NCBI GenBank assembly: GCA_944324495.1
Contig: CALUWN010000006.1
Location: forward strand, 62,001 to 126,000
DNA from: an uncultured Mucispirillum sp.
GTDB taxonomy: Bacteria; Chrysiogenota; Deferribacteres; Deferribacterales; Mucispirillaceae
DNA length: 64,000 nucleotides
Direction: 5' to 3'
The notes below the pieces were generated by a model, which was not told the DNA's origin, did not search any database, and saw nothing but the letters and a program-made list of their open reading frames with translations. Below, piece by piece: positions 1 through 8,040 of this stretch (the stretch's first letter is position 1; each line of letters begins with the position of its first letter). The position numbers were made by a program, and so were the translations under genes.

Positions 1-1
1 T

Positions 2-640
2 AATATATTAATTTCTAAAGAATATGAAGAAGTTGTAAATGATTATTTAGAAAAAGGTTTAACTTTAGTATTTGTTTCAGTTAACAGTATTTTTGTTGGT
101 ATATATGGTATTTCTGATACAATAAGGCAGGAAGCAGCAGATACTATAGCAGAACTTCAAAAATCAGGAAATACAATATCTATTATAACTGGTGATAATG
201 AAAAATCTGCTGGTATTATATTAGGTAAAGCAGGAATTAATGCAAATATTATCGCAAATGTTTCTCCATTTGATAAAGGCAAAATTTTACAGAGTGCAGT
301 AGATACTAAAAAAACTGTTATGATAGGTGATGGTATTAATGATGCAATTGCTCTAACTTCTGCAAGTGTGGGAATATCTATGAGAAATTCTACTGATATT
401 TCTATGGAAAGTGCATCTGCAGTTTTGCTTCGTAATGATTTATCAATAATCAGTAAATCTCATAAAATATGTAAAAAAACACTCAAGATTATAAAAGAGA
501 ATTTGTTTTGGGCTTTTTCATATAATATTATTGCAATACCTTTGGCTGTTTCTGGGTTAATACATCCTGTAATGAGTGCAGCATTTATGAGTTTTAGTTC
601 ATTATTTGTTGTAACAAATTCAATGCGTATTAGAAAATGA
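2..640 (+). CDS. Copper-translocating P-type ATPase, C-terminal part (cut by window edge)
   Basis: About 212 residues of an inner-membrane P-type ATPase; the reading frame is open to base 2, so the start lies outside the window. The visible part holds the end of the catalytic domain, with TGDN near residue 63 and GDGINDA near 109, then the last two membrane helices. The helices carry YN (AFSYNIIAIPLA) and MSFSSLFVV, the P1B-1 Cu(I)-site pattern of CopA and CcoI. The phosphorylated Asp (DKTGT) would be upstream. The stop is 4 nt from the end of the convergent methyltransferase gene. Neighbours at 1605-2712 look like copper or cytochrome-oxidase assembly proteins, so a CcoI-like role is possible. 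The family is clear; CopA versus CcoI is not. Confidence 0.9.
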   Translation, partial: NILISKEYEEVVNDYLEKGLTLVFVSVNSIFVGIYGISDTIRQEAADTIAELQKSGNTISIITGDNEKSAGIILGKAGINANIIANVSPFDKGKILQSAVDTKKTVMIGDGINDAIALTSASVGISMRNSTDISMESASAVLLRNDLSIISKSHKICKKTLKIIKENLFWAFSYNIIAIPLAVSGLIHPVMSAAFMSFSSLFVVTNSMRIRK

Positions 641-644
641 AATA

Positions 645-1580
645 TTAAAACTCTAAAAATTTAGAACATAAGATTCCATATTCTCTATTTAGTACAGGTA
701 TATTATTAATAACAGGATATATCAATAAACAATTGTGACAGTAAAATTGGTTATTATGATATTTAAGAGTCTTTTTACAAATAGGGCAGGCGTAAACAGA
801 TTGATTTTCTGTTGTTTCTGTGTTTTTCTCAATAATTATTATTTCACTCATATTTTTATCCATAGATATATCAAACAGTTCATACCTAATAACTTTATAC
901 CCTAATGCTATAGCTGTACTATGTAATTTTGTGATATATTTATGTTTTAAAATATTTTCTTTTGTAGCATCACTACCAAGATTGTAAGAAGGCTCTATCA
1001 TTAATAAATATTTTTTTGTAACTCTGTATAATTCTTGCAATATATCTTTTTCTTTATTAGTATTAGGTTCTATAGCATGGCAAGTAAACACCAAATCTAT
1101 GGATGAATCTGCAAATGGTAAATCAAATATATTACCAGTTACAAAACTGCTGTTATGTTGTGAGAATTCTTTTGAATAAAAATTTGAAGCATACAACACT
1201 CTAGAAAGTGATATATCAACCCCATAAATTTGTTGTGGTATTTTTTTTGAATTTTTCATTATGCCATGAAGCGTCGTAGCTTCCCCAGTACCAGCATCAA
1301 GTATAGAATTATAATCTAACGAATCAAAAATATTTGCTGCTGCTTCATACCATAAATTGTGGTATTCTACATTATCAATTTCCTCAAGAGCATAATCATT
1401 TGTTTTCCTTCTTACTAAAACAGGAACATGAGAAAGGTTTTTATAACCTTTAATATAACTACCAGCCTGCATATCATATGAACATTTAATAATATCTTTA
1501 TCATTAAAATCAATATTATGATTATCCCTAAGATATTCCATTATATTTATTTTTTTATCATATAATTCTTTTAATGTCAT
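645..1580 (-). CDS. SAM-dependent methyltransferase with C-terminal Trm112-like zinc ribbon
   Basis: Class I methyltransferase of 311 residues. Motif I is ILDAGTGEATT, followed by an acidic motif II (YGVDIS) and a late motif LPFADSSIDLVFTCHAIEP. The last 50 residues form a small zinc-ribbon domain (CPIC, then CHNC, then a YPVINNIPVL strand) like the Trm112/UPF0434 family. I chose the ATG at 1580 because a GGAGG lies 8 nt upstream of it; an in-frame ATG at 1595 overlaps that ribosome binding site. The substrate is not evident. The gene is followed by nothing on its own strand and lies downstream of the TauE/DsbD-like gene with a 24-nt gap, so it probably belongs to that transcript. Confidence 0.75.
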   Translation of the reverse strand: MTLKELYDKKINIMEYLRDNHNIDFNDKDIIKCSYDMQAGSYIKGYKNLSHVPVLVRRKTNDYALEEIDNVEYHNLWYEAAANIFDSLDYNSILDAGTGEATTLHGIMKNSKKIPQQIYGVDISLSRVLYASNFYSKEFSQHNSSFVTGNIFDLPFADSSIDLVFTCHAIEPNTNKEKDILQELYRVTKKYLLMIEPSYNLGSDATKENILKHKYITKLHSTAIALGYKVIRYELFDISMDKNMSEIIIIEKNTETTENQSVYACPICKKTLKYHNNQFYCHNCLLIYPVINNIPVLNREYGILCSKFLEF

Positions 1581-1604
1581 ATTACAAGCCTCCATATAAT
1601 ATAT

Positions 1605-2279
1605 TTAGTAGCTAAAGTTATATCCCAAATATATAATATATATACCCATAAAAAATAGCAATAGGGAAGTAATATGTTTAAAGTATTTGACATATCTCAT
1701 AATATATGAGCCTAGTACAGCCAATGTCATCATGGCAAAAGTAGTTCCAATACCAAATGATGCCATCATTGAAGCTCCTGTATACCAAGAACCAGAGGAC
1801 ATAGCACCTATTAAAGCACTAACTGTTAACCCACATGGTAGAAAACCTAAAATTATACCATATACAAAAGGGTTTTTTGGTGTATACTTTTTTAAGGTAT
1901 TCATAATAGGTAGTTTTGCAAGAAAATTTAAAGAACTTATATTTAGGAAATACATTAAAGCAAAAACTATTAAAATAGAGCCACCAATATATGCAGTGAA
2001 TTTTTGAACACTTACAAATTCTTCACCAGTCATTAATTTTAATGCTAATGAACCTAGGCTGCCAATAATTGCACCCATAATAGAATATGTAACAGTCCTA
2101 CCAATATTATAGAAAAAATTTGGAATTAAAATTTTATAACCAGCATTGTTTGTGGAAAATGCACTGGAAATATGAAGAACAAAAGGGTGGCACATTAAAA
2201 TACAATGGCCATACCCTCCTGTAAAACCAATTAGAAAATGACCAATTATTAAGTTAATATATGAAGTAAAATCAGTCAT
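1605..2279 (-). CDS. TauE/SafE-DsbD_2-type membrane protein, probable metal or cytochrome assembly factor
   Basis: Polytopic inner-membrane protein of 224 residues with about six hydrophobic segments. The first helix carries GHCILMCHPF (Cys26, Cys30) and a later helix has GFLPCGL, the cysteine pattern of the sulfite exporter TauE/SafE and DsbD_2-like family often found beside cbb3 oxidase and copper ATPase genes. That family placement comes from known relatives; a role in copper delivery or oxidase assembly is inferred from the neighbouring copper ATPase and FixH-like gene. It starts 16 nt after the FixH-like gene on the same strand. The ribosome binding site is weak, so translation may be coupled. 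Transport substrate unknown. Confidence 0.7.
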   Translation of the reverse strand: MTDFTSYINLIIGHFLIGFTGGYGHCILMCHPFVLHISSAFSTNNAGYKILIPNFFYNIGRTVTYSIMGAIIGSLGSLALKLMTGEEFVSVQKFTAYIGGSILIVFALMYFLNISSLNFLAKLPIMNTLKKYTPKNPFVYGIILGFLPCGLTVSALIGAMSSGSWYTGASMMASFGIGTTFAMMTLAVLGSYIMRYVKYFKHITSLLLFFMGIYIIYLGYNFSY

Positions 2280-2295
2280 AAATATAACCAGTTAA

Positions 2296-2712
2296 TTACT
2301 TTACATCAAAAAACACATACATTGTTTCTGTTTTACCGTCAGTATATGTGATATCTGCTTTTGTATACCATTTAGTTCTACCAGACATACATTTAACAAG
2401 TATTTGCTTTACAGTAAAAACTTTATTAGATGTTTTTATACCTTCATATTCATATTTACCCATATTCATTTCCATGTTAGAAGTAAATTTAATAGATTTA
2501 ATATTTGGTTTGTCAAATGAATAAGTAAGGGTAAATTCATTCATAGGTTTCATTGGACGAGTAGCTGAAACTTTTACAGTATTAGATTTTAATGTAAAAG
2601 ATTTATCCTGAGTAGTAATATCAAGGCTTTCTTGATAATCTACAGGAAAAGCAGCAAAAGAAATAAAAGGAACTAAAAAAATAAACAGCACAAATAAAGA
2701 GAGTTTTTTCAT
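2296..2712 (-). CDS. Secreted FixH/YtkA-like periplasmic protein
   Basis: Protein of 138 residues with a typical signal peptide (MKKLSLFVLFIFLVPFISFA, cleavage after about residue 20). The mature part is predicted all-beta and holds a Met-rich segment (MEMNMGKYEYE, around residues 80-90) and KCMSG near 108, reminiscent of the MPMG region in FixH/YtkA and CopC-type domains, which can bind copper. It heads a minus-strand run with the TauE/DsbD-like gene and the methyltransferase, opposite a copper ATPase. The start at 2712 has a GGAG about 9 nt upstream. The FixH-like label rests on the motif and context only; a general copper-binding periplasmic protein is the main alternative. Confidence 0.5.
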   Translation of the reverse strand: MKKLSLFVLFIFLVPFISFAAFPVDYQESLDITTQDKSFTLKSNTVKVSATRPMKPMNEFTLTYSFDKPNIKSIKFTSNMEMNMGKYEYEGIKTSNKVFTVKQILVKCMSGRTKWYTKADITYTDGKTETMYVFFDVK

Positions 2713-3585
2713 AAATTATGCTCCTATAAAGTAATTTATAATCAAGTAGTAACACATATAAAAAGATAAATCAAGTATAAATATAACGGGGGGGGTGTTT
2801 TTAAAATTATAATAATAAATATAAATAATTACAGAATAACAGTGATACTTTAAAAGTAAAGTATAATATAAAAATACACAAATATATAAATAATAAAGGG
2901 AGGGGGTGTGTAAATAGTATAGATAATAGAAAGTAGTTAGTACAAATATAACTATAAAAGTAATATTATATTATTACACTATTATATATAAACTATAAAC
3001 TTGATTAAATATTTTATTAATAATGATGATTGGCGACTTAAAAAGCTTTAAATGAAATATTTATCAAATATAGATTATAAACCCTTTACTATAAAATTTG
3101 CTTTAACCTTAATTCAAATAATTTATAATGTCGTATTTATAAATTGCATTATAAAAACCATAAAATTAATTCTATATAATCAATAATGTAATATATAATT
3201 TTGCCTGCAGGCCTTAATGTCAAATTGTATCTAAAATACAAAATCAAAAATTTAAAATGCTGCATAAACATCTAAATAAAAGTATCAATAAAAAATCATC
3301 AAAATTTGATAAATCAAACAATCCCATTAATATGCACTAAACGTCCGATAAGATATATTATGTAAAATAAATAAGTAAAAAGGGGTGGATTTTAGAAATT
3401 TTAGCAATTTTTAGATTAAAATCTACCAGCACCCTATAAAAATAAAAAAATGCGTTTTAAAGCAAAAATCAGATTTAAGCAACTAAATTAGTATTATAAT
3501 TAGCTGTAAGACAATTTATATGTTGATAAAAAGTATGCTTTAATATATAAATGATTACAAAGATAAATTAAAAAGGAGCTTAACC
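2713..3585. other. Non-coding spacer with G-tracts and a hairpin
   Basis: 873 bases without a convincing gene on either strand; all frames are broken by frequent stops. It must hold the promoter for the minus-strand FixH-like gene and for the plus-strand HAD gene. It contains an eight-G run near 2789-2796 followed by TGT, a second similar block near 2898-2906 (GGGAGGGGGTGTG), and a long hairpin at 3381-3435. No tRNA, tmRNA, SRP RNA or RNase P signature was recognised. Confidence 0.6.
3381..3435. other. Long imperfect hairpin, possible small RNA element
   Basis: Left arm AGGG plus GTGGATTTTA (3381-3394) pairs with right arm TAAAATCTAC (3417-3426) and CCCT (3432-3435), with one G-U pair and a CAGCA bulge; an inner AAATT/AATTT pairing can extend it. 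It lies about 150 bases upstream of the HAD gene. There is no following T-tract on either strand, so it is not a simple terminator. Function unknown. Confidence 0.4.
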
Positions 3586-4233
3586 ATTAATACAAAACTT
3601 GTTATTTTTGATTTAGACGGGACTTTGTGCGATACGTTTGATGATATATACCTATCTCTTAAATACAGCCTAAATTTGTATAATGTTTTTACACCATCAC
3701 TTGATGAAGTTAAATCTTTTATTGGTGATGGACTTGCAAAGCTTATAGAACGTACATTAAATGTTACAAATCAAATACATTTAAAAGATGAGATTATGAA
3801 TACTTTTTTAGAATATTATAAAGCTCATTGTACAGATTCTTCCTTATTGTTTCCCGGTATGGAAAATGTTTTAGTTTCTTTATATAAGGATAATGTTAAT
3901 ATGGCTGTGGTTTCAAATAAAGCTGAGCATCTTGTCAAAATAATTATAAACGAACTTGGTTTATCAAAATATTTTAAATTTGTTTTTGGTGGTGATTCTT
4001 TTTCTGATAAAAAGCCTAATCCTGTTGCTTTAGAGTTTATTCTTAATTCATTGAATATAAACCCAGAAAAAGCATTAATGGTTGGTGACAGTGATAATGA
4101 TGTTATTGCTGGTAATAATGCTAAGATTAAAACTTGTTTTTGCACTTACGGATACTCCAGCCTTTTTAAATCTACTTCAGATTATACAATAAATGCTCCA
4201 ATAGAACTTATAGATATTATAAAAGGAATATAA
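3586..4233 (+). CDS. HAD-family phosphatase, phosphoglycolate-phosphatase-like (apparent ATT start)
   Basis: HAD-superfamily hydrolase of 215 residues, most like phosphoglycolate phosphatase or related Gph/PpaX enzymes. Motif I is FDLDGTL at residues 7-13, motif II VVSNK, motif III with KPNP, and motif IV VGDSDNDV. No ATG, GTG or TTG in frame lies upstream of motif I; the first such codon (TTG at 3625) would delete the catalytic Asp pair. A strong AAAAGGAG (3571-3578) sits 7 nt before an ATT at 3586, giving a protein that begins (M)NTKLVIFDLDGT, as family members do. ATT initiation is therefore the best reading. It is followed 2 nt later by mtaD. Substrate is not certain. Confidence 0.8.
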   Translation: MNTKLVIFDLDGTLCDTFDDIYLSLKYSLNLYNVFTPSLDEVKSFIGDGLAKLIERTLNVTNQIHLKDEIMNTFLEYYKAHCTDSSLLFPGMENVLVSLYKDNVNMAVVSNKAEHLVKIIINELGLSKYFKFVFGGDSFSDKKPNPVALEFILNSLNINPEKALMVGDSDNDVIAGNNAKIKTCFCTYGYSSLFKSTSDYTINAPIELIDIIKGI

Positions 4234-4235
4234 AT

Positions 4236-5492
4236 ATGAAAAAATTTGCTTATTATGCTGATTTTATATACTATAATGATGAAATAGTTAATAAATCTTA
4301 TTTACTTGTAGAAAATAATATTATAAAAGGTATTTCTTCTAATATTGAAGAAATCTCTGATTATTCAATTATTATGTTTAATAATTCAGCAATTTTTCCC
4401 GGTTTAATTAATACTCATAACCATTTAGGTATGGGGATAATGCGTGGTTTTGCTGATGATTTACCTTTAATGACTTGGCTTAATGATTATATATGGCCTA
4501 CAGAACGTAAGTTATTATCTGGTGATTTTGTTTACTATTCTACCCTGCTTTCCTTAGCAGAATCCATTCGTTCTGGTGTTACCTGTGTTAATGATATGTA
4601 TTTTTTTGCTAATAATGCAAAAATGGCTATTGAGAAATCAGGCATTAGAGGTTATGTTGGTTTTGGGGTGCTTGATAATTTTGATAAAGCATTAAAATCA
4701 GCTGATAAATTTGAAGAATCTGATTTAGTTTCTTTATCAATCTGCCCTCATGCTTTATATACAGTTCCTTTTGATATTATGAAGCAGTGTGTAGATTATG
4801 CTTCAAAAAGAAATATACTTTTGCATACTCATTTAGCAGAAACAAAAGATGAAGAAAATATTATTCTTGCAAAATATGGAAAAAGACCAGTTGAACTTAT
4901 GAATGAAACTGGTGCTTTTGACTGCCCTTCTGTTTTTGCCCACTGTGTACATATTAATGATAGCGATATGAAAATTATGAGCAAAAAACAAGTGAATACA
5001 TCTCACTGTATTGAAAGTAATTTAAAACTAGCAAGCGGTTTTTCTCCTGTAAAACAGATGTTAGATGCAAATATAAATGTTTCTATCGGTACAGATGGTG
5101 TATGCAGCAATAATGATTTATCAATGGTTGGTGAAATGCGTACAGTTTCACTTTTTCATAAAGCATTTAATAATGACGCAACAGCACTTGATGCAAAAAC
5201 TGTACTTAATATGGCTACAAAAAATGCAGCTAAAGCATTAAATCGTGATGATATTGGTGTTTTATATGAAGGTAAAAAAGCAGACTTTTTTGTTTTATCT
5301 TTTGACAGCATTCATATGACACCTGTATATAATCCTATATCTCACCTTATATATAATGCAAAAGATAGTGATATTACAGATGTTTATGTTAATGGTAAAC
5401 CTGTTATGCAAAATAGAAAGCTTTTAAAAATAGATGAAGAAGAAATTAAAAATTATGCCAGAGAAAAGGCAAAAAATATAATACAAGGGTAA
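4236..5492 (+). CDS. mtaD: Amidohydrolase, 5-methylthioadenosine/S-adenosylhomocysteine deaminase type
   Basis: Metal-dependent amidohydrolase of 418 residues from the MtaD/SsnA/TRZ family. The metal motif is THNH near residues 62-65, followed by MRGFADDLPLMTWL, a hallmark of MTA/SAH deaminases. Further ligands are in HTHLAET, AHCVH and IGTDG. The family removes the 6-amino group from methylthioadenosine or S-adenosylhomocysteine to give the inosine form, a step that also feeds the futalosine route to menaquinone in some bacteria; mqnD in this window fits that. It lies 2 nt after the HAD gene and 4 nt before purB, so the three are co-transcribed. Other deaminase substrates cannot be excluded. 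Confidence 0.85.
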   Translation: MKKFAYYADFIYYNDEIVNKSYLLVENNIIKGISSNIEEISDYSIIMFNNSAIFPGLINTHNHLGMGIMRGFADDLPLMTWLNDYIWPTERKLLSGDFVYYSTLLSLAESIRSGVTCVNDMYFFANNAKMAIEKSGIRGYVGFGVLDNFDKALKSADKFEESDLVSLSICPHALYTVPFDIMKQCVDYASKRNILLHTHLAETKDEENIILAKYGKRPVELMNETGAFDCPSVFAHCVHINDSDMKIMSKKQVNTSHCIESNLKLASGFSPVKQMLDANINVSIGTDGVCSNNDLSMVGEMRTVSLFHKAFNNDATALDAKTVLNMATKNAAKALNRDDIGVLYEGKKADFFVLSFDSIHMTPVYNPISHLIYNAKDSDITDVYVNGKPVMQNRKLLKIDEEEIKNYAREKAKNIIQG

Positions 5493-5496
5493 AAAT

Positions 5497-6933
5497 ATGA
5501 ATGAATTTGACAGATTTAAAACTCCTTTTGAAGAAAGATATTCTTCTAAAGAAATGCTTTACTTATTTTCTCCTAATAAAAAATTTACTACATGGAGAAA
5601 ACTGTGGATTGCTCTTGCAGAATCAGAAAAAGAATTAGGGTTAAATATTACTCAAACTCAAATTGATGAGATGAAAAGCCATATTGATGATATTGATTTT
5701 GAATATGCAAAAGAAATGGAAAAAAAATTCAGACATGATGTAATGGCTCACGTTCATACATTTGGTAAAGTATGCCCTACTGCTATGCCTATTATACACC
5801 TTGGTGCAACAAGTGCTTTTGTTGGTGATAATACTGATATTATAGTTATGAAAGAAGCAATGGAGCTTGTACGCAGTAAATTGGCAGCAGTTTTAGATAA
5901 CTTAAAAACATTTGCATTAAAATATAAAGATTTACCAACACTTGGTTTTACCCATTTTCAACCAGCACAGCTTACAACAGTAGGTAAACGTGCTACTCTT
6001 TGGATGCAGGATTTTATGCTGGATATGGAAAATATGATATTTGAGTTAGATAATATTCGCTTTAGAGGTGTAAAAGGTACAACAGGAACTCAAGCATCAT
6101 TCTTACATCTTTTTGAAAATAACCATGAAAAAGTTAAGCAGCTTGATAAACTTGTATCATCTAAAATGGGTTTTGATAAAGTTTTTGGTGTAAGTGGACA
6201 AACATACACTAGGAAACAAGATTCTAGAATATTAGTAGTACTTGCAGGGTTAGCAGAATCTGCTCATAAATTTGCTACAGATATAAGGCTTTTAGCTAAC
6301 TTAAAAGAAATTGAAGAGCCATTTGAAAAAAATCAAATTGGTTCAAGTGCTATGGCATATAAAAGAAACCCTATGAGAAGTGAAAGAGTATGTGCCCTCT
6401 CCCGCTTTATTATAGCAGCAACTTCAAACACATATTATACTCATTCTGTACAGTGGTTTGAAAGAACATTGGATGATTCAGCAAACAGGCGTTTATCTAT
6501 TTCTGAAACATTCTTAGCTGCTGATGCTGTGTTAGAATTACTTTTAAATATTACAAGTGGTTTAGTAGTATATGAAAAAGTAATTGCAAAACGTATTTCT
6601 GAAGAACTTCCATTTATGGCAACAGAAAACATCATTATGGAATCAGTACAACGTGGAGCAGACAGGCAGGAAATGCACGAACAAATTAGAATTCATTCTA
6701 TGGAAGCAGGAAAACGTGTAAAACAGGACGGTTTAGATAACGACCTTTTAAAACGTGTTATTGCTGATGATAAAATACCATTAAATGAAAAAGATATAGA
6801 GCGTATCTTAAACCCAAAAGAGTTCATAGGCAGAGCTCCAGAGCAAACTGTAGAATTTATTGCCTCAGAAATAGACCCATTAATTGAAAAATATAAAGGC
6901 AGCAAATCATTTGAAGGTATTGTAAACGTATAA
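5497..6933 (+). CDS. purB: Adenylosuccinate lyase
   Basis: Cytosolic lyase of the fumarase/aspartase superfamily, 478 residues, splitting SAICAR and adenylosuccinate in purine synthesis. Recognisable segments are HDVMAHVHTFG, a histidine-containing TLGFTHFQPAQLTT, and the signature loop GSSAMAYKRNPMRSERV. The length and the C-terminal extension match the longer PurB type. ATG at 5497 begins 4 nt after mtaD, and a bidirectional terminator follows at 6993. Grouping with an adenosine-type deaminase suggests a purine salvage or recycling theme for the operon. Confidence 0.93.
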   Translation: MNEFDRFKTPFEERYSSKEMLYLFSPNKKFTTWRKLWIALAESEKELGLNITQTQIDEMKSHIDDIDFEYAKEMEKKFRHDVMAHVHTFGKVCPTAMPIIHLGATSAFVGDNTDIIVMKEAMELVRSKLAAVLDNLKTFALKYKDLPTLGFTHFQPAQLTTVGKRATLWMQDFMLDMENMIFELDNIRFRGVKGTTGTQASFLHLFENNHEKVKQLDKLVSSKMGFDKVFGVSGQTYTRKQDSRILVVLAGLAESAHKFATDIRLLANLKEIEEPFEKNQIGSSAMAYKRNPMRSERVCALSRFIIAATSNTYYTHSVQWFERTLDDSANRRLSISETFLAADAVLELLLNITSGLVVYEKVIAKRISEELPFMATENIIMESVQRGADRQEMHEQIRIHSMEAGKRVKQDGLDNDLLKRVIADDKIPLNEKDIERILNPKEFIGRAPEQTVEFIASEIDPLIEKYKGSKSFEGIVNV

Positions 6934-6992
6934 TAATATAAATAATTTATTTATTATACTTAAAGTTAAACTATATATTTTATATAATAAAA

Positions 6993-7024
6993 AAGGTTTG
7001 TTATGAAAATAACAAACCTTTTTT
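6993..7024. terminator. Bidirectional terminator between purB and the convergent lipoprotein gene
   Basis: Perfect 12-bp stem AAGGTTTGTTAT / ATAACAAACCTT with a GAAA loop, flanked by an A-run on the left and a T-run on the right, so it can terminate on both strands. Confidence 0.9.
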
Positions 7025-7038
7025 ATTGTATTAGATTT

Positions 7039-8040
7039 TTACATTTGTCTTTTTAATGTTTTTTGGTTTGCAATATTTTCTTTTGCCCTTTCAATTGCAT
7101 CAGATATTGTTTTAATTGGTTTTAAAGAATTATCTTCAGCTTTCAAGTAATAGTTTAAAGCTTTTTCATAATTATTTGATAATTCACTACAAACACCCAT
7201 ATTATAGTTTAAACTAATAGATGCAGGAGTTTCTTTTAAACCTGATGCCCACAGCTCACAGGCTTTTTCCATACGCTCTACCTTTGCAAACTCTATCCCA
7301 CTTTTCAGAAATTCTTCTGACTTTTTATTGGTACCATCTTTTTTACTCATTAACTCAATTTTTACATTTTCAACATATGGGGCTATATCTAATCTATATC
7401 TATACAATATTTCATTAAGTGCATCATTATATAATTCTGCTTCTGTTCTTGCTCCAAAATATGAATCTGAACAGTAGTAAGAACTGCTTTGCTCTTGAAA
7501 GTCTTTTGAATATATAACCTTGCCCGTGGCAACTGAAGAAAGTTTAGGAGTGATATTAACTACAATATTCCTTCTTTCACAAGGTACGTTATATTCACGA
7601 TAAACCCTGCACCTGCCGTCCACATATCTTGCACACTCGCTTCTTGTTTCATAACTATGTGTAACATTATATCTTGATTCTGCATTACCATACCATATAG
7701 CTTCTGCACCAATAAGCTGACCAAAATCAACAATAGTATCTGGGTTTGCAATTGTCATTTGAAACTGTTGTTCCTGTAATATTTTATTTATATTCTTTCT
7801 ATCAACTACAGCATATTGTTTCTTGCCATTTACTTCTGCTTTAATAACAGTTGATTCCATTCTTGATGATGCGTCTGCACCTTGATTACCTGTAAAATCA
7901 AGAAAAGCAACTGTTTTATAATTTGTTACATCTGTAGAACCAGCAGGCACTATTCTTGAAGCATTAATTGTAGTTGCACAACCTGAAGTAATAAATAAAA
8001 AAACAATAATTAAAAGACTATTCTGCAATAAGTTCCGCAT
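7039..8040 (-). CDS. CsgG-like lipoprotein with tetratricopeptide region
   Basis: Lipoprotein of 333 residues: signal peptide ending in the lipobox TSGC (Cys at about residue 22). Residues 40-210 resemble the CsgG/curli-assembly and LPP20-like fold (VAFLDFTGNQGADAS, VVDRKNINKILQEQQ, ATGKVIYSKDF). Around residues 125-155 there is an unusual cysteine-containing insertion (SECARYVDGRCRVYREY...PCERR). The C-terminal third reads as one or two TPR-like helical repeats (CELWASGLKETPASISLNYNMG). The start at 8040 has a GGAG 9 nt upstream and overlaps the end of the preceding methyltransferase gene by 31 nt. Likely periplasmic face of the envelope; exact role unknown. Confidence 0.65.
   Translation of the reverse strand: MRNLLQNSLLIIVFLFITSGCATTINASRIVPAGSTDVTNYKTVAFLDFTGNQGADASSRMESTVIKAEVNGKKQYAVVDRKNINKILQEQQFQMTIANPDTIVDFGQLIGAEAIWYGNAESRYNVTHSYETRSECARYVDGRCRVYREYNVPCERRNIVVNITPKLSSVATGKVIYSKDFQEQSSSYYCSDSYFGARTEAELYNDALNEILYRYRLDIAPYVENVKIELMSKKDGTNKKSEEFLKSGIEFAKVERMEKACELWASGLKETPASISLNYNMGVCSELSNNYEKALNYYLKAEDNSLKPIKTISDAIERAKENIANQKTLKRQM

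Noticed and set aside
1687-2007. Open frame of 106 codons on the plus strand inside the TauE/DsbD-like gene
   Set aside because: It is antisense to a gene with clear membrane helices and cysteine motifs, has no ribosome binding site, and its translation shows no family pattern. Other antisense frames in the window were dropped for the same reason.
2713-3585. Hidden small protein genes or known RNA genes in the spacer
   Set aside because: All frames are interrupted, no start with a good ribosome binding site is followed by a sensible protein, and no tmRNA, SRP, RNase P or 6S pattern was recognised.
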